6,844 bases of DNA, taken from assembly GCA_038331135.1 (NCBI GenBank), contig JBBQOS010000044.1:1-6844 (forward strand), given 5' to 3'. The position numbers and the translations under genes are program-made. The DNA is from UBA9337 sp038331135 (lineage in GTDB: Bacteria > Patescibacteriota > Minisyncoccia > Moranbacterales > UBA9337). Under the pieces are notes generated by a model. The model had not been told where the DNA came from, searched no databases, and was given only the letters and a program-made list of their open reading frames with translations. Of this stretch, positions 1 to 6,844 are shown piece after piece (within the stretch, counting starts at the first letter, position 1; each line of letters starts with the position of its first letter).

Positions 1-1014
<1,014 letters not shown>

Positions 1015-1015
<1 letters not shown>

Positions 1016-1038
1016 AAAAGTTTTTTGTAAAACTTTTC
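1015..1038 (-). repeat. Perfect inverted repeat abutting the 16S 5' end
   Basis: GAAAAGTTTT (1015-1024) and AAAACTTTTC (1029-1038) form a 10-bp perfect stem with a 4-nt loop. In the RNA it sits directly before the predicted mature 5' end of the 16S rRNA. It could take part in 5' maturation or in leader folding. It is a local hairpin, unlike the usual long-range processing stem. Function is inferred from position only. Confidence 0.5.
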
Positions 1039-1391
1039 ATAAAACTCACCAAATGAATTACCTTACGATAATTCAGGTAAAAATTAAAAAGATTTTTAAA
1101 TCCATTTAAAGCTCTCTCTGAACATTAGCAATTGTTTTAAAAAAACAATTAAAAATTAAAATATAGGGAACCACAAAAAATTGTGATTATTTGAATAATA
1201 AATTCCATTCGAAAGAAATTTATTATTACAGTTCTTATACTACATAATTATCTATTCTATTCGATTGTTAAGGTTCAGGATGCTTGTTTTTACAAACAAA
1301 CAAAAACGCATTCCCGAAGTAAAAAAAATTATTTCAGAAACGCATATTTATTCACCCGTATTTTTAAGTAGAAATTGCTTTTCTTGATTGC
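1016..1391 (-). other. rRNA operon leader (untranslated, hairpin-rich)
   Basis: This gap of nearly 400 bases between the rRNA promoter and the 16S 5' end has no plausible gene. It is strongly AT-rich and contains several hairpins: 1278-1314 (bulged, GGA.TGC/GCA.TCC ends with a T5/A5 inner stem), 1194-1227 (11-bp perfect stem), 1172-1185 (5 bp), 1130-1150 (9-bp perfect stem), 1054-1075 (7 bp) and 1015-1038 (10 bp). rRNA leaders normally carry antitermination signals and the 5' half of the RNase III processing stem. I could not recognise a convincing boxA. The processing partner would lie 3' of the 16S gene, outside the window. Confidence 0.6.
1194..1227 (-). repeat. 11-bp inverted repeat in the rRNA leader
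   Basis: AATAATAAATT (1194-1204) and its exact complement AATTTATTATT (1217-1227) are separated by 12 nt, forming the longest perfect stem in the leader. All pairs are A-T, so its stability is modest. There is no U-run placed to make it a terminator of the rRNA transcript. Confidence 0.45.
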
Positions 1392-1397
1392 TTAACC

Positions 1398-1426
1398 ATA
1401 TTAGCAAGTTATTTTTTTCTTGTCAA
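1398..1426 (-). promoter_or_regulatory. Probable rRNA operon promoter
   Basis: On the minus strand there is a consensus -35 TTGACA (1421-1426), a 17-nt spacer and a -10 TAATAT (1398-1403) preceded by TG one base upstream, giving an extended -10. AT-rich sequence resembling an UP element lies upstream of the -35 box. Transcription would begin near 1391, leaving a leader of about 375 nt before the 16S gene. The -10 hexamer matches the consensus at only four of six positions, but the exact -35, ideal spacing and position between ftsX and the 16S gene make it the best candidate for the rrn promoter. Confidence 0.6.
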
Positions 1427-1440
1427 GCTTTTGTAGAAAA

Positions 1441-1468
1441 TAAAAACCGAAGCTCTTAATTGAGTCTT
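1441..1468 (-). terminator. Possible weak intrinsic terminator after ftsX
   Basis: About 30 nt past the ftsX stop, the minus strand reads AAGACTC, a 6-nt loop, then GAGCTT. This is a 6-bp stem with one bulged A, followed after CGG by five Ts and another AT-rich run. The position between ftsX and the rRNA promoter is right for a terminator. The stem is short and bulged, so it may be leaky or not functional. Confidence 0.35.
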
Positions 1469-1497
1469 TTTGAAAGTTTATATAAGTCCTTATTTTC

Positions 1498-2406
1498 CTA
1501 TGTTTTTAGATATTTTCGAATAGATATCATACTGCTGATAATCCCAATCAAAAGCCCCATTATCATAACAAGACCGCCTATTTTCCACAAATTACTCATA
1601 TAAAATTGCATCATTTCTTCCTTGGGCATTACTCCGCTTATCATAGGCACTCCACTATAGCTAACAGCAAAAATAAAAATAATAGCCACTAGCGCCGAAA
1701 AAAATCCATACAACATTCCCTCAAAGATTGGCGGTATTTTTATATAAAGATTTGAAGCGCCTACTAAGCGCATAATATCAAATTCTTTTTTTCTGGCGTA
1801 AAGACTAATGCGGATAGCGCTAAAGGTCATTAAAATCGCAATTAAAATGAATATCAAGCCGACAGTCAAGCCTATTTTTTGCATTACTAAAACTACATTT
1901 CCCAATCTCGCAATTACTACCTTATTTTTTCCGTAATTAACTCTATCAATCTCATCTTTAAAAGTGTCTTCCATATACCGAGCTAATTGTTCATACTGAC
2001 TTTGATTTTTGGCAGTTAAAATTAAAGAAGAGAACAGGGGGTTTTCACCTATTTCTTTGAGCGCTTCTGAAATGGTTTCGTTATTTTCATTATTTTTTGA
2101 AAATTTTTCTAACGCCGTTTCCTTGCTTACATATTCTACTGAAAATAATTCTTCTCTTTGCTCAATGTTTTTTTTGATTTCATCAATTCTCTCCGCGCTT
2201 ACATTATTTTTAAAATAAATACTAATATTTACATTCTTTTCTATGTTTTTAATTAATTGATTAGCGCTCATTCCTATGAACAGAGTACTTCCAATTATAA
2301 AAAGAGACAAGGACAAAACGCCGATAGTAGCCACAGTTAACCAAGCATTACGTTTGAAACTAATCCATCCCTCCTTGAACACTCTTTTGAATTTTAAAAT
2401 TTTCAT
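1498..2406 (-). CDS. ftsX: Cell division protein FtsX
   Basis: A 302-residue FtsX, the membrane partner of FtsE. In studied bacteria FtsEX sits at the divisome and transmits ATP hydrolysis to periplasmic peptidoglycan hydrolases; it is not a true transporter. The topology is typical: a cytoplasmic N-terminus, a first membrane segment at about residues 22-46, a large extracytoplasmic domain at about 50-165, then three hydrophobic segments at about 172-196, 225-250 and 273-295. The conserved stretch ARKKEFDIMRLVGAS lies between segments two and three. Length is normal for the family. The ATG is 8 nt after the ftsE stop, so translation is probably coupled; no Shine-Dalgarno sequence is visible before it. 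The stop is TAG. No hydrolase gene follows: the next gene downstream is the 16S rRNA. Confidence 0.95.
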   Translation of the reverse strand: MKILKFKRVFKEGWISFKRNAWLTVATIGVLSLSLFIIGSTLFIGMSANQLIKNIEKNVNISIYFKNNVSAERIDEIKKNIEQREELFSVEYVSKETALEKFSKNNENNETISEALKEIGENPLFSSLILTAKNQSQYEQLARYMEDTFKDEIDRVNYGKNKVVIARLGNVVLVMQKIGLTVGLIFILIAILMTFSAIRISLYARKKEFDIMRLVGASNLYIKIPPIFEGMLYGFFSALVAIIFIFAVSYSGVPMISGVMPKEEMMQFYMSNLWKIGGLVMIMGLLIGIISSMISIRKYLKT

Positions 2407-2414
2407 AATTTATT

Positions 2415-3101
2415 TTAGATTAAATATTTTCCTGGATTTTGATCGTTAACAATCTTACCCGCTTCGAGAGTAATAACTCTTTTTTTGGCCATATTAACGA
2501 TGTCATTGTCATGCGTAGCCAAAACTACAGTTGTTCCCATGCTATTGATTTTAAGTAATAATTTTATTATTTCCATACTAGAAGACGGATCCAAATTTCC
2601 TGTTGGTTCATCGGCGATAATCACATCTGGCCTATTAATCAAAGCTCTTGCCAAAGAAACTCTTTGTTGCTCTCCTCCGCTTAATTGTTGGGGATACTTA
2701 CTACCTTTTTCTAATAATCCGAAAACTGCCAAGATCTGAGGAACATTTTTATTTATTTCTTCATCAGTTTTACCTATAATTTCAGCTGCATAGGCTACGT
2801 TTTCAAAAACTGTTTTCTGAGTCAGCAATTTGAAATCTTGAAAAACTGTGCCAAAATTTCTTCTATAAAAAGGAAGCAACTTTTTCTTAATTTCATCAGT
2901 GCTTCTGTTGCCATAAAAAACCTTGCCTTCATCTGGAAGATCTTCAGCGTAAATCATTTTTACTAGCGTAGTTTTACCCGCTCCACTCCTACCTACTATA
3001 GAGACAAATTCCCCCGGCTCAATGGTGATCGTAATTCCCCGCAAAGCTGAAAATTTATTTTGATAACTTTTTTTAACGTTTTCAAATTTTATAATTGACA
3101 T
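2415..3101 (-). CDS. ftsE: Cell division ATP-binding protein FtsE
   Basis: A 228-residue ABC ATPase, the cytoplasmic partner of FtsX. All nucleotide-binding motifs are intact: Walker A GRSGAGKT (37-44), Q-loop VFQDF (87-91, Q88), signature LSGGEQQR (140-147), Walker B VIIADEP (160-166) with catalytic Glu165, D-loop GNLD (168-171) and switch His197 in ATHD. Sequence style, length and the adjoining ftsX distinguish it from the related LolD and MacB ATPases. It is first in the ftsEX pair, and a plausible promoter lies 60-90 nt upstream. The start ATG at 3101 gives the usual short N-terminus before the first strand (IIKFENVKKSY). No Shine-Dalgarno is seen. The stop is TAA. Confidence 0.96.
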   Translation of the reverse strand: MSIIKFENVKKSYQNKFSALRGITITIEPGEFVSIVGRSGAGKTTLVKMIYAEDLPDEGKVFYGNRSTDEIKKKLLPFYRRNFGTVFQDFKLLTQKTVFENVAYAAEIIGKTDEEINKNVPQILAVFGLLEKGSKYPQQLSGGEQQRVSLARALINRPDVIIADEPTGNLDPSSSMEIIKLLLKINSMGTTVVLATHDNDIVNMAKKRVITLEAGKIVNDQNPGKYLI

Positions 3102-3161
3102 GACTGTATTGTTTAAAATTTTTAATATTTATTTTAATTTATCCAAATTTCATTCTTATAT

Positions 3162-3189
3162 AATATACCACAGCGACAGAAAATTTCAA
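3162..3189 (-). promoter_or_regulatory. Probable ftsEX promoter
   Basis: In the gap between the toxin gene and ftsE the minus strand carries TTGAAA (3184-3189), a 16-nt spacer and TATATT (3162-3167) preceded by TGG, an extended -10. An overlapping TATTAT two bases downstream would give an 18-nt spacer. Either would start transcription roughly 50 nt before the ftsE ATG. This would let ftsEX be expressed independently of the TA operon upstream. Confidence 0.5.
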
Positions 3190-3219
3190 AGATAATACAA
3201 GTAAAAATAAAAATTTCTA

Positions 3220-3576
3220 TCACTTAATCAAGCAGTTTATATATTCTTTTATTCTCTGACTGTCCTCATTGGATTTATTTCCTTTAAAATAAATTTCAAT
3301 AAATTCAATCATTACTATAGACTGAGATTTTTTCTGATAAGCATAAATAACTCTAAAGAATTTACCCCTCGTAGAATCACAATGCATTCGTACCTTGTAT
3401 ATTTCGATATTATCTCCCTCGTGCAGTGGGCTCCAGTGTTTGCTACCATTCCCCTGTGGAGCTATGGTTAAATACTTACTTTTAAGGTCGCTAAAATCCT
3501 TAACTAAGGTTCTATATTTCTTAAAAAGTTTTTTAAAATCTTTTTTAAATTCGACTGTTTCTTGAAAATTTATCAT
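3220..3576 (-). CDS. RelE/ParE-superfamily toxin (probable mRNA interferase)
   Basis: A small basic protein of 118 residues with the layout of the RelE/ParE toxin fold. A Lys/Phe-rich amphipathic helix comes first (F10-KKDFKKLFKKY). A central strand follows (IEIYKVRMH, 57-65), then a basic stretch (R70, K72, R75) and the strand FRVIYAY (74-80). The final strand is IVMIEFIEIYFKGN (87-100), before a C-terminal helix with RIKEYI. Toxins of this group usually cut mRNA at the ribosome; the basic and Tyr residues here fit, but exact catalytic residues cannot be assigned by eye and a gyrase-poisoning ParE role is possible. The gene begins 11 nt after the stop of the HTH-Panacea gene, so they form an antitoxin-first operon. 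The stop TGA is followed immediately by TAG. Confidence 0.8.
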   Translation of the reverse strand: MINFQETVEFKKDFKKLFKKYRTLVKDFSDLKSKYLTIAPQGNGSKHWSPLHEGDNIEIYKVRMHCDSTRGKFFRVIYAYQKKSQSIVMIEFIEIYFKGNKSNEDSQRIKEYINCLIK

Positions 3577-3587
3577 ACCAAAAAAAA

Positions 3588-4382
3588 TTAAAGTTCATCA
3601 TATTCTCTGACAGAAAGTTTTTCATCTCTATAAAAAACTCCATTATAATCAACTCGCTCATTGATTTTTGCCGCTCGCCAGGGCATATCTTCATGAGATA
3701 AACTAGAAAGTTCCACAGCTGTCTTATCTGCTAACCTCCTAAGCTCCCAATCAATGTGCTTAATTTCCTGAGCAGATAAAATCGTTAAATCAATTTGATA
3801 ATTTGGATTAAGAAAAAATTTCTTTTGTTCTTTATCATAAAATTTTGAATATATCTCTTCCACCTCATTTTTAGCCTTCATTTCTTTAATAATCTCACTA
3901 AACATCAATGGAGTTGGACCGTAATGATTTTTTATATAGACTGCCCCCATTAATTGCTCTTCATATTTTTCATAATAATCAAAATCAATGAAATAGAGTA
4001 ACTTATAAATTACCGTCATTCCAACATTCGGCTTTCCTCCAACTTTTTTTAGAATATAGGCCAGAACCGCCTTAAATTTTTTTTGATTTTTAATTGGCAC
4101 AGAAATTCTCATCTCATCTTTATCTTTTTTATTATTTTTTGTTATTTCTTTTTCCAAAACCACAGTTCTTTCTTTATTTATTGTGCCACTAATAAAATCA
4201 AACAATGTCATACCAAAAATATCAGCCAGTATACTGGCTTCTGTAATAGTTAAGTCTCTCTCGCCTTTTTCTATTTGCAAATAGGTAGGGCGGGAAATAT
4301 CTAATTTTTTAGCTAGATAATCCTGAGAGAAATCGTTCTTTAAACGTAATTCTTTTATTCTTTTATTTGGCTTATTAAACAT
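3588..4382 (-). CDS. XRE-family HTH plus Panacea (DUF4065/SocA-like) antitoxin
   Basis: A 264-residue two-domain protein. Residues about 6-62 form a Cro/C1-type helix-turn-helix (KELRLKNDFSQDYLAKKL, then ISRPTYLQIEKGER), which likely binds its own promoter. After a charged Lys/Asn-rich linker (about 70-100), residues about 103-236 match the Panacea domain: the KLLYFIDFDYY helix (127-137), GAVYIKNHYGPTP (146-158) and the C-terminal LSHEDMPW (228-235). Panacea is a promiscuous antitoxin domain known to neutralise unrelated toxins by direct contact; the Caulobacter antitoxin SocA, a proteolytic adaptor for its toxin SocB, has the same domain. Pairing with the RelE-like gene 11 nt downstream makes this the antitoxin of a type II-like TA operon. 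It is preceded by a perfect consensus promoter. An HTH-only alternative start is not supported. Confidence 0.88.
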   Translation of the reverse strand: MFNKPNKRIKELRLKNDFSQDYLAKKLDISRPTYLQIEKGERDLTITEASILADIFGMTLFDFISGTINKERTVVLEKEITKNNKKDKDEMRISVPIKNQKKFKAVLAYILKKVGGKPNVGMTVIYKLLYFIDFDYYEKYEEQLMGAVYIKNHYGPTPLMFSEIIKEMKAKNEVEEIYSKFYDKEQKKFFLNPNYQIDLTILSAQEIKHIDWELRRLADKTAVELSSLSHEDMPWRAAKINERVDYNGVFYRDEKLSVREYDEL

Positions 4383-4408
4383 AGTTTTAGCTTATTTTTA
4401 ACACTTTT

Positions 4409-4437
4409 ATTATATACCTAAACAAAAAACTTGTCAA
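4409..4437 (-). promoter_or_regulatory. Consensus sigma-70 promoter of the TA operon
   Basis: On the minus strand, TTGACA (4432-4437), exactly 17 nt of spacer, and TATAAT (4409-4414) match the housekeeping consensus at all twelve positions. Transcription should begin near 4402, about 20 nt before the antitoxin ATG. Such a strong promoter suits an autorepressed toxin-antitoxin operon in which the HTH antitoxin blocks polymerase. A second TATAAT occurs at 4448-4453 but lacks a good -35. Confidence 0.85.
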
Positions 4438-4445
4438 TTAAATTT

Positions 4446-4456
4446 ACATTATATGT
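4446..4456. promoter_or_regulatory. Candidate operator for the HTH antitoxin
   Basis: The short palindrome ACAT-TAT-ATGT lies 9 bp upstream of the -35 box of the TA promoter. A second interrupted repeat, ACAA/TTGT, lies within the promoter itself, just after the -35 box. XRE-type antitoxins generally bind short dyads at their own promoters, so this is a reasonable operator candidate. It is short and AT-rich, and chance occurrence is quite possible. Confidence 0.25.
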
Positions 4457-4472
4457 TGTATAAATATCTTAC

Positions 4473-4513
4473 AAAAACAAAAAGCCCCTTATTTTACGAG
4501 ACTTCTTGTTTTT
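4473..4513 (-). terminator. Probable intrinsic terminator after the DUF262-HNH gene
   Basis: Just past the TAG stop of the nuclease gene, the minus strand forms a stem of AAAAACAA (complement of 4506-4513) with TTGTTTTT (complement of 4473-4480). The inner AAG/CTT pairs extend it across one mismatch, and the loop region includes GGGGC. The descending arm is T-rich, as in an intrinsic terminator. Because both arms are A/T runs it could act in either direction. It would insulate the TA promoter from upstream transcription. Confidence 0.5.
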
Positions 4514-4523
4514 TTATACCAAT

Positions 4524-5615
4524 CTACTTCCCTGATTTAGTTCGATTGCATTGTTTACAAAGCATCTGACAATTTTTTGAATTTGTTTTTCCACCCTCGT
4601 GCCAAGGCTTAGCGTGGTCGGCTTCCATTTCTTCTATTTCAAATTTTTCTCTACATTTTACACAGATACCTTTTTGTTTTTCGTAAGATTCTCTTTTTTG
4701 TTTATCAGTAAAAGCGCGAATGTTTAAATATTTCTCGTTTCTAGTTAAAACATAAGAGTAAATTCCTGACTTCTTAGTCACATCTTCATCTTGCATCAAT
4801 TGGGTTATTTCCTTTTCTAGTTTTTTTGAGTCAAGGTCTTTATCTTTAAACTGGTTGTAAAGCTCTCCCCAGGCTACACCACTCATTTCTTTGCGGTAAT
4901 TAGGAAAAATTTTCCTTGTCCAAGCAATTACATTTTGGAAATATTCCCATAATTCTCCGGCATTTTCATTATGCTGATTTTTGGCCATATAACCTTCAAT
5001 GTCTCCATTGTTAATCCAAGCTAAGGCTGTTTCTAAATATTCTTGTCGAATGGGAGAACCCATTAGTAAATGTCCTCCATCATTAGCCATAAGATACGCT
5101 ACACAATTTGATTTACTAAATTTAAGTTTAGCATCACTTAGCCAAGGTCCAGTATAAACGGCATTCCTTAATTCTTGCTCAGTTAATTTTTCTCCGGCAA
5201 TGTTAATAATTCGAAACCAATCCAACCTTTCTCTGTCAGTACCCTCGCAAAAATAAATCATCAGCTCATAGTCTAAAATTTTATCTTGCTCTTCCTGAGT
5301 TAAATTATGAAAATAATAACCCTCTAGCGAAAAATCATTGTTTACATATTGTCCGATACTGATGGTGCGTTGTTGACCATCGAGGACTTCGAAGTTTCCC
5401 TGATCAGTTTTTACCCAATACATTACATTTAGGGGAAAACTTTTTTTGATAGTTTCTATAACTGCATCTCTTTGCTTATCTTTATAAACAAATTCCCGTT
5501 GGTATTTGGGACGAATATCGAGTTTTCCTGAGTAAGCTACCACACCCTCTTCGGCATTGTCTTTATAGCCTTCTATCACTTCTCTTATCTTAATTTTATG
5601 CAACTCAATTTTCAT
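4524..5615 (-). CDS. DUF262 (GmrSD N-terminal type) and HNH nuclease, single chain
   Basis: A 363-residue protein. The N-terminal part (about 1-160) is a DUF262 domain of the ParB/sulfiredoxin-like group. It has RPKYQREFVY (35-44), the hallmark DGQQR motif (79-83) and FRIINIAGEKLTEQELRNA (134-152). The middle (about 165-300) is helical and unassigned. The C-terminus is an HNH beta-beta-alpha-metal nuclease: Cys318/Cys321 and Cys353/Cys356 as zinc ligands, EADHAKPWHEGG (331-342) with catalytic His334, then Asn348 and Asn357. DUF262 and HNH modules make up the GmrSD and BrxU type IV restriction enzymes, which cut modified phage DNA using nucleotide hydrolysis. This protein is far shorter than fused GmrSD, so a defence role is inferred, and the target is unknown. 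It begins 25 nt after the RhuM remnant with no obvious promoter or Shine-Dalgarno. The stop is TAG. Confidence 0.85.
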   Translation of the reverse strand: MKIELHKIKIREVIEGYKDNAEEGVVAYSGKLDIRPKYQREFVYKDKQRDAVIETIKKSFPLNVMYWVKTDQGNFEVLDGQQRTISIGQYVNNDFSLEGYYFHNLTQEEQDKILDYELMIYFCEGTDRERLDWFRIINIAGEKLTEQELRNAVYTGPWLSDAKLKFSKSNCVAYLMANDGGHLLMGSPIRQEYLETALAWINNGDIEGYMAKNQHNENAGELWEYFQNVIAWTRKIFPNYRKEMSGVAWGELYNQFKDKDLDSKKLEKEITQLMQDEDVTKKSGIYSYVLTRNEKYLNIRAFTDKQKRESYEKQKGICVKCREKFEIEEMEADHAKPWHEGGKTNSKNCQMLCKQCNRTKSGK

Positions 5616-5640
5616 AATTTTTTTAATTACTTATTTTTAA

Positions 5641-6656
5641 TTATCTTTTTTTAATATTTTTCTCAACTTGTTTTTGTAAACCTTTAATCGTTTGGAGATA
5701 TGCTTTTTCTACTGATGACAAAGTTTTTATTTGATATTTGCGATATTCTTTTTCCGCCTTTTCTATTGCCTTTTTGTGGCTTATCCTACCTGAGCCAATT
5801 AAAACTCCTTCACCATAATCACTAAGTAAATTATCCAGAACCTTGATATGATTTTCCATATTCATTGTTTTTTGATTCATAGCACGCAATTCTGCTAATT
5901 CAAAATAAGTCGAAACAAGTCAATTTAATTTTTCTAGCTCTTTAGCAGTCAGATAGTTTTTTGCTATCTGCGTTTCCTCCAGTATAGGTAAATCACCTGC
6001 AAAAACTGTCAGGCCCATAAACTTTTTTTACTATCGGCACGACTATGCATAATTTCCGCAGCTGTTTGTTTGTGCGTTGCATAATGTAATTTAGTTTGCA
6101 CAATTTTAAAAAACTTAATTGAGTGTAGGGATTTGGGATCATAATCTGTGCTAGTGGCATAGAGGTCCAAAACTTGCCGATATAACATCTTTTCACTGGA
6201 ACGAATATCACGAATACGCGCCAACAATTTTTTAAAATAAACTCCGCCACCATTATTCTTCAAAAATTCATCGTTCATAGCAAATCCCTGAACGAGGTAT
6301 TCACGAAGTCTTGCAGTCGCCCATTTACGAAATTTTGTAGCAATATCAGATTTGACTCTATAGCCAAGCGAAATGATCATATCCAAATTATAATGCTCAA
6401 TGTCTCGAGAAATCTCTCTATTGCCTTCTTTTTGAACTGTTCGGAAATTCCGAACAGTTGCCTCCGAAGTCAATTCTTCTTCTGTATAAATATTTTTGAT
6501 ATGCTCACTAATATTAGATTTGCTGGATCCAAAAAGCTCCACCATTTGCGCCTGCGAAAGCCACACTGTTTCATTTTCTATACGTACCTCTATAGTAGGC
6601 TTTCCATTTTCGCCGTCATAGATAAATATTGCATTATCAGAATTCTGTTTTTTCAT
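5641..6656 (-). pseudogene. rhuM: RhuM-family virulence/accessory protein, disrupted
   Basis: The gene starts at ATG 6656 and reads as a normal RhuM N-terminus: VWLSQAQMVELFG (31-43), HYNLDMIISLGYRVKS (88-103) and HYATHKQTAAEIMHSRADS (191-209). It then runs off-frame in an A7 tract (6023-6029) and stops at 6009-6011. Reading resumes one frame over at ATG 6018 as MGLTVFAGDLPILEETQIAK and continues to an in-frame TGA at 5920-5922 (EKLN-stop-LVSTY). The same frame then carries the RhuM C-terminus (RISHKKAIEKAEKEY) to TAA at 5641. Adding back one A gives KKKFMGLT and a product of about 338 residues, the family's usual size, with one nonsense codon. CGA to TGA would explain it, since family members often have Arg there. 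RhuM is named from a Salmonella pathogenicity island; its molecular function is not established. The 82-residue ORF from ATG 5889 is only the tail of this gene. Confidence 0.85.
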
Positions 6657-6783
6657 ACTTTTTTATAAATTTTCGACAACTTAAATATTTTGACTACTCC
6701 TAAAAATCGCTGTTATTTTATTTTTTGGTTTTTTTGACATAAATTTTATTTTCAAAAAATTTTAACTGCCACAAATTGAATTT

Positions 6784-6803
6784 CACTACATGCCCACTAC
6801 ATG
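6784..6803. repeat. 9-bp direct repeat, 11-bp period
   Basis: CACTACATG occurs at 6784-6792 and again at 6795-6803, separated by two bases, in the noncoding DNA upstream of the RhuM gene. The period is about one helical turn, so two protein subunits could bind the same face of the DNA. The segment is richer in G and C than the AT-rich stretch from 6657 to about 6770. It might be an operator, an iteron-like site or the edge of a mobile element; nothing in the window decides among these. Confidence 0.45.
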
Positions 6804-6844
6804 GTTTTACCTCTCAAACAGGGCACTATTTAGATAATCGGTCA

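Noticed and set aside
1104..1125. boxA-like antitermination element in the rRNA leader
   Set aside because: The sense sequence GTTCAGAGAGAGCTTT only loosely resembles boxA (TGYTCTTTGA-type); too weak to annotate.
2009..2218. Plus-strand ORFs opposite ftsX and ftsE (also 2485-2739)
   Set aside because: Antisense shadows of conserved genes, without family features of their own.
5641..5889. 82-residue ORF as an independent small gene
   Set aside because: Its frame extends upstream to the TGA at 5920-5922 and its sequence is the RhuM C-terminus; ATG 5889 is an internal Met.
5993..6253. 86-residue minus-strand ORF
   Set aside because: It overlaps the RhuM reading frame in another frame and shows no family features; the RhuM frame explains the region.
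6393..6668. 91-residue plus-strand ORF
   Set aside because: Antisense to the well-supported N-terminal part of the RhuM gene.
6807..6842. Possible C-terminal tail of a gene entering from beyond 6844 (TDYLNSALFER then TAA)
   Set aside because: Only eleven codons are visible, and they match no family I recognise; an open frame this short is expected by chance.

Overview
The window looks like a chromosomal segment from a small-genome bacterium of the Candidate Phyla Radiation (Patescibacteria, Parcubacteria-like). Three things point that way. The 16S rRNA 5' domain is divergent and carries the base changes that defeat universal primers in these phyla. The protein genes are very AT-rich. None of the intact gene starts has a recognisable Shine-Dalgarno sequence. 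No closer taxonomic placement can be made from sequence reading alone. Every supported gene lies on the minus strand, so transcription runs from high to low coordinates.

Layout in the direction of transcription (6844 to 1). (a) 6657-6844 is AT-rich noncoding DNA with a 9-bp direct repeat of 11-bp period. (b) 5641-6656 is a RhuM-family gene broken by a one-base frameshift and an in-frame TGA. (c) 4524-5615 encodes a single-chain DUF262 (GmrSD-type, DGQQR motif) plus HNH nuclease, followed by a likely terminator at 4473-4513. (d) 3220-4382 holds a two-gene toxin-antitoxin operon: an XRE-type HTH plus Panacea (DUF4065/SocA-like) antitoxin, then a RelE/ParE-like toxin. Its promoter is a perfect TTGACA-17-TATAAT. 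(e) 1498-3101 is ftsE-ftsX, the divisome ABC-transporter-like pair, with its own probable promoter. (f) 1016-1497 is the rRNA control region: a possible weak terminator for ftsEX, a TTGACA/extended -10 promoter, and an AT-rich leader of about 375 nt full of hairpins. (g) 1-1015 is the 5' two-thirds of the 16S rRNA gene, cut by the window start at about E. coli position 965.

The core part (ftsEX and rrn) is joined to an accessory cluster of defence or addiction type (RhuM remnant, DUF262-HNH nuclease, Panacea TA pair). The TA pair is the most likely self-contained system. The nuclease may be a stand-alone type IV-like defence enzyme, but that is inferred from domains only. In the 16S gene, an expansion of about 85 nt in helix 17 closed by a 15-bp stem, and compensatory changes in the 530 pseudoknot and helix 24, show a divergent but structurally maintained rRNA.
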